Notes under the pieces: model-generated
The model's input: only the letters and a program-made list of their open reading frames with translations
What the model was told of the DNA's origin: nothing
The model's database searches: none
Assembly (NCBI RefSeq): GCF_024609785.1
Contig: NZ_JANHJQ010000002.1
Span: 281,295-345,294 of the forward strand
DNA length: 64,000 nt
Source: Pseudalkalibacillus decolorationis
GTDB lineage: Bacteria > Bacillota > Bacilli > Bacillales > Fictibacillaceae
Direction of reading: 5' to 3'
Translations under genes and position numbers: made by a program
Part shown: in pieces, positions 59,056-64,000 of the stretch
How positions within the stretch are numbered: position 1 is the stretch's first letter
Layout of the letters: the number at the start of each line of letters is the position of its first letter

Positions 59056-59904
59056 TTGTTGTATGGTTTTATTCTGATACTGACTGCTATATTCTTTGGA
59101 ATTTATCGTGCCTATAAGAACACTCATTTGTTTGCTTTAAATAGAATTAAAATTAATTCCCCTGAAATTGAAACGAACCATTCTATTAATATTTTGCATA
59201 TATCTGATTTACATTTAGAGAACCTTTCAGTTACTCCAGAAAAGTTATATAAATCGTTAAAAGATGAATCGATTGATCTCATTGCATTAACGGGTGACTT
59301 TTTGGATCGAAAACGCAGCATTCCAAAATTACCTCAATATTTAGAAGTATTCCAACGCTTAAATCCTACGCATGGAATATATGCTGTTTTTGGAAACCAT
59401 GATTATGTATTAAAAGATCGCAACTTTCAAGAGCTGGAAGAAATGTTAAATCGGTATAATTGTACAACGCTTCGAAATGAAAATATGTCAATTGAGATCG
59501 AAGGGAAACTGATCAATATCATTGGTATAGACAATTACGGGACAGGTCATAGTGATTTGGAGCAAGCGTATAAGCACTTACCTGCTTCTGGATTTAATCT
59601 TGTACTCACACATGACCCGAATGTCGTTCTCGATATGGATGATTCACCGTTTGATTACTTATTATCTGGTCATTTTCATGGGGGACAAATTCATTGGCCC
59701 AAACCTTATCATTTGATTAAGATGGGTAAGCTTGTCCACTTGCAAATGGTAAAGGGCTTGCATCATATAAAAGGTAAACCATTTTATATAAGTGAGGGAC
59801 TTGGGCAAACTGGATTTAATATTCGAGTCGGATCAAGACCGGAAATTACAATCCATGAAGTAAACCTAAACGTATCAGAGGGCAAAGATCATGTAGCTTC
59901 TTAA
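59056..59904 (+). CDS. ykoQ: metallophosphoesterase (YkoQ-like)
   Basis: A 282-residue phosphohydrolase anchored by one N-terminal membrane segment. The two-metal motifs are complete: HISDLH, GDFLD, GNHD, THDP and GHFHGGQIH. These are the calcineurin-like signatures of the YkoQ/YaeI group, some of which act on lipids such as UDP-diacylglucosamine. The start is TTG 59056 (or 59059), six bases after GGGAGGGGA. Confidence 0.88.
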   Translation: MLYGFILILTAIFFGIYRAYKNTHLFALNRIKINSPEIETNHSINILHISDLHLENLSVTPEKLYKSLKDESIDLIALTGDFLDRKRSIPKLPQYLEVFQRLNPTHGIYAVFGNHDYVLKDRNFQELEEMLNRYNCTTLRNENMSIEIEGKLINIIGIDNYGTGHSDLEQAYKHLPASGFNLVLTHDPNVVLDMDDSPFDYLLSGHFHGGQIHWPKPYHLIKMGKLVHLQMVKGLHHIKGKPFYISEGLGQTGFNIRVGSRPEITIHEVNLNVSEGKDHVAS

Positions 59905-60015
59905 ATGTTAAAGTATGTATAAGACTGGCTTATTTTATGGGAGAAATTAATCTACCATTAAATAAAGTCAGTCTTTTCTTAGAAGGTAAGCAGAAGGTAT
60001 AAAATTTTGATGCTA

Positions 60016-60146
60016 GATGTAATGTCTAGCTTCAGCGCCCAGGTGCTCGAGGTCGCTTCAATTCTTCCACAAACACAAAAAGCGTGTTATGTTACAGAAT
60101 CTCCAGCGCTTGTCGCACCTGAACAGGGCGCTTCCGCTTTCCTTAT
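60016..60146 (+). repeat. repeat family A, copy 4 (subtype 2)
   Basis: ATGTAATGTCTAGCTTCAGC at one end, GGGCGCTTCCGCTTTCCTTA at the other, with the subtype 2 interior CTCGAGGTCGCTTC and CTTCCACAAACACAAAAA. Unlike the 7760 copy it has no nested insert: GCTTGTCGCACCTGAACAGG is uninterrupted. The terminal TTA is the stop codon of the esterase gene. Confidence 0.85.
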
Positions 60147-60787
60147 TGGTTTAATAGTGGCTCGAATCCAAGTTTCACTAGTTCCTCTGAAATAATTTCA
60201 TATCCCTTGCCATTTGGGTGAAGTCCATCGATGGAGAGTACTTTACGTCCTGCTTTTTTAAAAGGAACATATATATTTGCAACTTCAATGTTGCTTTCCT
60301 CAAAGCTGTTTAAGTATCTATTAAAAGCTTTTACCCAGTTGTCACTAAAATCAATAAACGGAAATGGATTGTAGAGTCCGATTAAACGGATGATATACGG
60401 ATGCCTGCCAATCGATTTCAGCTCGATAATCGTGTTTAAAATTGCCGATATATTCTTCATACATCGCCAAAGAACTTCTTCAAAAAAACGTTTGTCATTA
60501 GAAGCAATGTAGGATCTCGCTGCTCGAATGAGATCATTTCCACCAGCACTTATTGTTATAACCTCTGCCCCGTGAATAGCCTCTTGAACATTTTTTCTTG
60601 ATAGGAAAGATAATACATCCTTCGAAGTTGCTCCATTCCGTGCAAACACTTTACGCTTAACATCTGCATGTGCAGAAATGCTAAGAGCGTCCTCATATCT
60701 AGGAACAAAGCCAGGAGCTATAAGTGTTCCAACTCCGAGAGTTAATGAATCTCCCAATGCAACGTAATCTAATTTAGTATTATTCAC
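60143..60787 (-). CDS. GDSL/SGNH-family esterase
   Basis: A 214-residue SGNH hydrolase: block I VALGDSLTLGVG (nucleophile Ser14), block III SAGGNDL, block V DGLHPNGKGY with catalytic Asp and His. No signal peptide, so it acts in the cytosol or close to the membrane on an unknown ester. Its stop codon is provided by a family A repeat. Confidence 0.88.
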   Translation of the reverse strand: MNNTKLDYVALGDSLTLGVGTLIAPGFVPRYEDALSISAHADVKRKVFARNGATSKDVLSFLSRKNVQEAIHGAEVITISAGGNDLIRAARSYIASNDKRFFEEVLWRCMKNISAILNTIIELKSIGRHPYIIRLIGLYNPFPFIDFSDNWVKAFNRYLNSFEESNIEVANIYVPFKKAGRKVLSIDGLHPNGKGYEIISEELVKLGFEPLLNQ

Positions 60788-60938
60788 GTCAATTCACCTA
60801 TCTATATTCGTTAACATTCTTAATACTTTATGCTGACAAACAGGCGATCGACATAGACAACCGTTTAGAACAATAATTTAAATAACCACACGGAAAGTAC
60901 AAACAAAGTTAAAGAATCAAAACCTTATTAGACTCGTA

Positions 60939-61217
60939 GTGGGAAGTACTAATTCTGAAAGTAACAATTACCTCCGTGTGGTATCAGATCTAATAAAATC
61001 ATTTGGTGTCGATTTGGTGTTAATGTTCGAGCGAAAAAGATCCTTCAAGTACTGGATTTCACCTGGTGTGCCAGGTCAAATAAATGCTATATTCGGAGCG
61101 TTATGGCGAAAGTTAAACGTTAAAGCAATATATGTTGGAGAGGATACGAAAATATATATTGATGTCTCAAATATTAGAGAAGCTATAGAAACCTTGTCAC
61201 AAGAGGAAATAGAATAA
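60939..61217 (+). CDS. hypothetical small protein, possibly a fragment
   Basis: A 92-residue frame from a GTG start without a clear ribosome binding site. It reads like real protein (VSDLIKSFGVDLVLMFERK, VKAIYVGEDTKIYIDVSN), but I do not recognise a family. Its stop overlaps the next ATG (TAATG). It may be the 3' part of a larger gene broken by rearrangement, since the neighbours are damaged too. Confidence 0.4.
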   Translation: MGSTNSESNNYLRVVSDLIKSFGVDLVLMFERKRSFKYWISPGVPGQINAIFGALWRKLNVKAIYVGEDTKIYIDVSNIREAIETLSQEEIE

Positions 61218-61321
61218 TGTCCGAAAAATTGCAAAAAGTTGTGTTGAAATTAATAATGAATGGAAAGGAAAAGTCAAATACTTCAGTTTTTCAAAATTAT
61301 ATTTCAAGGGGGGCTACGTTT

Positions 61322-61717
61322 ATGATAATTGGATTGACAATAATATTATTGCTTGTACTATTTTTGCCTTTTACAAAGATTGTCGAACGGAATCTAGAAG
61401 TGTTTTTGTTTATTATGGGGATATATTTGCTAGACTTAAGTCCATTAGTATTGTACTGGTTAAACATGATCTCGGCAGTTTTGGACAACGCTACATTGGC
61501 TTCAGCAGAAATTAGTCCTGCAATGGACGAACCAACGATAAAAGCAATTTTAATGGGACTTATGGTCAGTGGAGGAATGCTAATACCAGGAAACATTCCG
61601 AATATTATTGCTGCTGGAAAGCTTAAAATTACCAGCCTGCAATATGCCCGTTTTGCTTTTCCGGTTGGTTTGAATGCAATGGTATTATATTTCATCGTAA
61701 TTCTTGTAACGCGATAA
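61322..61717 (+). pseudogene. DUF1646-type membrane transporter with large internal deletion
   Basis: ATG 61322 follows AAGGGGGGC. The N-terminus MIIGLTIILLLVLFLPFTKIVERNLE is the normal DUF1646 start, and SAVLDNATLASAEISPAMDE to GMLIPGNIPNIIAAGKLKI is the normal C-terminal third. The junction near IMGIY/LLDLS brings them together in frame, so about 200 of some 350 residues are missing. The remaining 131 residues cannot form the full transporter. Confidence 0.65.
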
Positions 61718-61812
61718 TCCATTTAGAGTGAAAAAGTAAAAAATTACATCTTAGACCATGAATTTATTTCCGTTATCAAAGAAGAAATGGAGTAATGGCT
61801 GTTTCCTATCAG

Positions 61813-61971
61813 CTAAAAAGTAGCTGCCACGAAATAGAGTTGCAATGGAGTTACCACGTAAACTAAGCCGAGAATCCCCATACCTCGAACAAAATAGACC
61901 CAATGGATATTAATGCCTAACGTAAAAAGCAGCTCGTCACAAAGGTTTTGACTGTGAAGAATTTTTTTCAT
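61813..61971 (-). CDS. possible small membrane peptide or gene fragment
   Basis: A 52-residue frame, MKKILHSQNLCDELLFTLGI at its start, with a hydrophobic second half (GMGILGLVYVVTPLQLYFVA). The ribosome binding site is poor (TAAGGCG, too close). It could be a remnant of a larger membrane-protein gene. Confidence 0.25.
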   Translation of the reverse strand: MKKILHSQNLCDELLFTLGINIHWVYFVRGMGILGLVYVVTPLQLYFVAATF

Positions 61972-62182
61972 CGCCTTAAACACACTTCCTTAGTATAAAA
62001 GCTCAATTGATAGCTAAAAATAAAAAAACATCTAATTTAGGGGTATGTTAATGCGAAACCTGGCACACGAAATTCAATCGAAATTTCTACATAACGAGGA
62101 TTTTTACTTGATTTACATAAATATTTAAGTAATCCTCACTCCACTATCGGCCATCCGGTTCTTTTTGTTCTTTTACGGTTGC

Positions 62183-62290
62183 TTAGTATAAAATCCCCAG
62201 CGTTAAATTATGTATTGCTTCATCTTCCATTAAGAAATCATCTACATTGTTTAAAAATTCTTTTGCGCTCCGAAATCTTTGATAAATCAT
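62183..62290 (-). pseudogene. N-terminal remnant of a GNAT-type acetyltransferase
   Basis: 35 residues, MIYQRFRSAKEFLNNVDDFL followed by MEDEAIHNLTLGIL, then a stop. This resembles the opening of Bacillus GNAT proteins ('yrsakeFL...eeFLl.nEa.NnLilGil'). The acetyl-CoA-binding domain is gone. Confidence 0.45.
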
Positions 62291-62345
62291 TCACTACACC
62301 CTAATCTTATTTTTGTCCTCAAATAAAATAAGGACGCTTTTTCGC

Positions 62346-63452
62346 CTATTTATGATGAGTTGGCAAAGGCTCCGTCCTCATCGGATCCTTACCCTTCCAC
62401 GGATATTGGAAAAACGAGGCGACATATTCCTCACTCAACTCTTCAATCGCCGAAGGATTCCACTTCGGATTTCGGTCTTTATCTACTACAACAGATCGTA
62501 CCCCTTCGTAAAAATCGTGGGTGTTCAAAAGATTCAAGACTAAGGACAACTCCATGCGAAAGCAATCCTCTAAGGATTTTCCAGCTCCCTCATGAAGTTG
62601 CTGTAAGGTCACCTTTAAGGAGGTAGGAGATTTGGATATTAACGTTTTAACTGTTTCAGACGCCCACGGATCTCCCGCTTCCACTGCCCGGCTTAAGGAA
62701 TGTATGATCTCCTCCACCGTGTTAAAAGCGAAGTGCAGGTCAATTTTCTCCTGCATCGCAGCTAACGATGAGCCGGGCATAATTGTGGAGGTAAAATCAT
62801 CTAACAGCTGATTCAATTGTTCTGCGACGATCTTTTTCGTCCACTTCATTTCATCCATCTCTCTCTTAAGGTCATTCCAGCGGTCACTGGGCATGAACCG
62901 GTCGGCTGCTCTGATATATAGAACATCCGCAGCTTTAATGATGCTAGCCGTTAGGGCGAGATAGCGACCGATGTGGCCAGGCATTTGGTTAAAGAAATAG
63001 CTGGCTCCCACATCAGGGAAAAAGCCAATATTCATCTCTGGCATCGACCATTTGGTCTTTTCCGTCACAATCCGATGCTTGCAGCCAAAGGAAATGCCAA
63101 CCCCGCCCCCCATGACGACTCCGTTCATATAGACAAGTATGGGCTTGGGATATTGATGGGTGGCCAGATCCATCCGGTATTCCGTTGCAAAGAATGGAAG
63201 AGCCGTTTTTTCGAGGTCCGTTCCCCTTCCGTTATAGAGAAAGCGAATATCAGCGCCTGCGCATAATCCCTTATCGCCTTCCCCCACAAGAAAAATCAAC
63301 GCGACTTGTTGGTCTTCCTTCCATTGGTGAAGCTGCTTTTCGATGCTTTCAACCATCTCCAAAGACAGCGCATTGATGGCGCGGGATCGATTCAGCTTGA
63401 TCCATCCCACCTGATTCTTTACTTCAAAAAGAACACTTGGCTGATCACTCAT
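62346..63452 (-). CDS. 3-hydroxyisobutyryl-CoA hydrolase-like enoyl-CoA hydratase/isomerase family protein
   Basis: A 368-residue crotonase-fold protein. GLCAGADIRFLYNG and GVVMGGGVGISFGCKHRIVTEKTKWSMPEMNIGFFPDVGASYF are the signatures of the HIBYL-CoA hydrolase branch, as is the long C-terminal part (FRMELSLVLNLLNTHDFYEGVRSVVVDKDRNPKW). It acts in valine breakdown, removing CoA from 3-hydroxyisobutyryl-CoA. The ATG at 63452 follows GGGGAGGAATTAC. Codons look richer in G and C than in neighbouring genes. No other valine-degradation genes are adjacent. Confidence 0.85.
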   Translation of the reverse strand: MSDQPSVLFEVKNQVGWIKLNRSRAINALSLEMVESIEKQLHQWKEDQQVALIFLVGEGDKGLCAGADIRFLYNGRGTDLEKTALPFFATEYRMDLATHQYPKPILVYMNGVVMGGGVGISFGCKHRIVTEKTKWSMPEMNIGFFPDVGASYFFNQMPGHIGRYLALTASIIKAADVLYIRAADRFMPSDRWNDLKREMDEMKWTKKIVAEQLNQLLDDFTSTIMPGSSLAAMQEKIDLHFAFNTVEEIIHSLSRAVEAGDPWASETVKTLISKSPTSLKVTLQQLHEGAGKSLEDCFRMELSLVLNLLNTHDFYEGVRSVVVDKDRNPKWNPSAIEELSEEYVASFFQYPWKGKDPMRTEPLPTHHK

Positions 63453-63516
63453 GTAATTCCTCCCCTTTATTAAGCTATTATGTTCTGTCCTCCATTTTAA
63501 CTCAAAACTCCTGCCC

Positions 63517-63925
63517 CTCACGTTTGAAGTCTAAAAAGAATCCTGTTCAATCCTATACCACGAAATTTACAAACGGAAATATAGCTGTCATAAATAACTC
63601 TATTAAAATACCCAAACTAGGCCTTGTCCGATTTGCAAAAAGCCGTGAAGTCAAAGGACGAATTTTGAGTGTTACCGACAGGAGAAATCCCTCTGGTAAA
63701 TATTTTGTTTCTCTAATGACAGAAACGAAAATCATTCCATTACCGCAAACCAACACGTCGATAGTGGACGTTGGTCTAAAAAACGTTGCTATTCTTTCGG
63801 ATGGAACCGTCTACCCCAATCCAAGGTTTTTCCGTTCACTAGAGGAAAAGTTAGCGAAAGCACAAAAAGTGATGAACAGACGAACGATAGGCGGTGAAAA
63901 CTGGTACAAAGCGAAGCCAAATCCT
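63517..63925 (+). pseudogene. IS200/IS605-family TnpB (OrfB) fragment
   Basis: The frame reads LKSKKNPVQSYTTKFTNGNI, RFAKSREVKGRI, RRNPSGKYFVSLMTE, then the RuvC-I region SIVDVGLKNVAILSDGTVYPNPRFFRSLEEKLAKAQ. This is the middle of TnpB. The first ~90 residues (HTH_OrfB_IS605 part) are absent, and after GGENWYKAKPN the homology stops, so the zinc-finger end and RuvC-II/III are missing or displaced. No TnpA is seen. The element may continue in altered form past the window. Confidence 0.75.
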
Positions 63926-64000
63926 CTCTTACGCGCATCACCTCCTTTAAGAGGAAATTGGGATAACTTTATAAACCTTAGGCTGCCACTCATATAAGCG

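Larger units (their letters stand above)
61718..62345. other. degenerate intergenic region
   Basis: About 630 bases with no intact gene of recognisable family. It contains an unidentified 52-residue frame (61813-61971, minus) and a GNAT N-terminal remnant (62183-62290, minus). Confidence 0.5.

Noticed and set aside
60007..60195. A 62-codon + strand frame over the repeat at 60016
   Set aside because: It is a translation of the family A repeat and overlaps the end of the GDSL esterase gene.
61980..62200. Two TTAGTATAAAA stretches as further B/C repeat copies
   Set aside because: The match is limited to about ten AT-rich bases and could be chance.

Overview
The window is chromosomal DNA from a low-GC, endospore-forming Bacillaceae bacterium. 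This rests on Bacillus-type genes (tlp spore protein, YhcN/YlaJ lipoprotein, yisL, yfmJ, the ykoN/ykoP/ykoQ set, gltAB with divergent gltC), AGGAGG-type ribosome binding sites, frequent TTG/GTG starts and a T-box leader. No rRNA, tRNA, CRISPR array or intact prophage was seen.

Layout. 1-13.5 kb: the tail of a DeoR-type regulator, then small metabolic and export genes (methyltransferase, nucleoside hydrolase with an apparent ATT start, LysE and MATE exporters, a CsiD-type dioxygenase, an MFS pump, a copper four-helix protein) and a TetR/ABC drug-export-like operon with its own palindromic operators. 13.5-18.5 kb: repeats, a leucine T-box controlling leuA, and a methyltransferase behind a leader terminator. 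18.6-23.7 kb: a haem-stress module, hrtAB and hssRS, with a clear HssR direct repeat in front of hrtB and a YitT gene between the two operons. 23.7-27.4 kb: a deleted aldo/keto reductase, an alpha/beta hydrolase, an intracellular subtilisin and a DUF2935 protein. 27.5-42.6 kb: a galactoside-utilisation locus with two CUT1 ABC importers (neither with an ATPase), a YesMN-type two-component system, a GH2 beta-galactosidase, an (alpha/alpha)6 glycosidase and YesL.

42.6-48.5 kb is the most interesting region. A divergent pair of GcvP-like PLP enzymes and an SDR dehydrogenase form an operon read from a near-perfect sigma-54 promoter, TTGGCAC-N5-TTGCA. A sigma-54 activator with a Cys-rich sensor region is encoded divergently, and palindromes that could be its enhancer sites lie between them. 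No gcvH or gcvT is present, and the operon runs with only 31 bp spacing into the second sugar-type importer. I infer an inducible pathway for an amino compound other than ordinary glycine cleavage; its substrate is unknown.

48.7-60 kb: tlp, a 46-residue TTG-start gene, glutamate synthase gltAB/gltC, a sporulation lipoprotein, ykoN and ykoPQ. 60-64 kb is eroding DNA: a GDSL esterase, an unknown small ORF, an internally deleted DUF1646 protein, a GNAT remnant, an intact 3-hydroxyisobutyryl-CoA hydrolase-like gene and a TnpB remnant at the edge.

Two dispersed repeat families are spread through the intergenic DNA: a ~120-190 bp element with conserved ends (family A, four copies) and a composite of an 18-bp-arm palindrome plus a GC-rich hairpin unit (family B/C, six sites). 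One B/C unit appears nested inside an A copy, and three A copies supply the stop codon of the adjacent gene.
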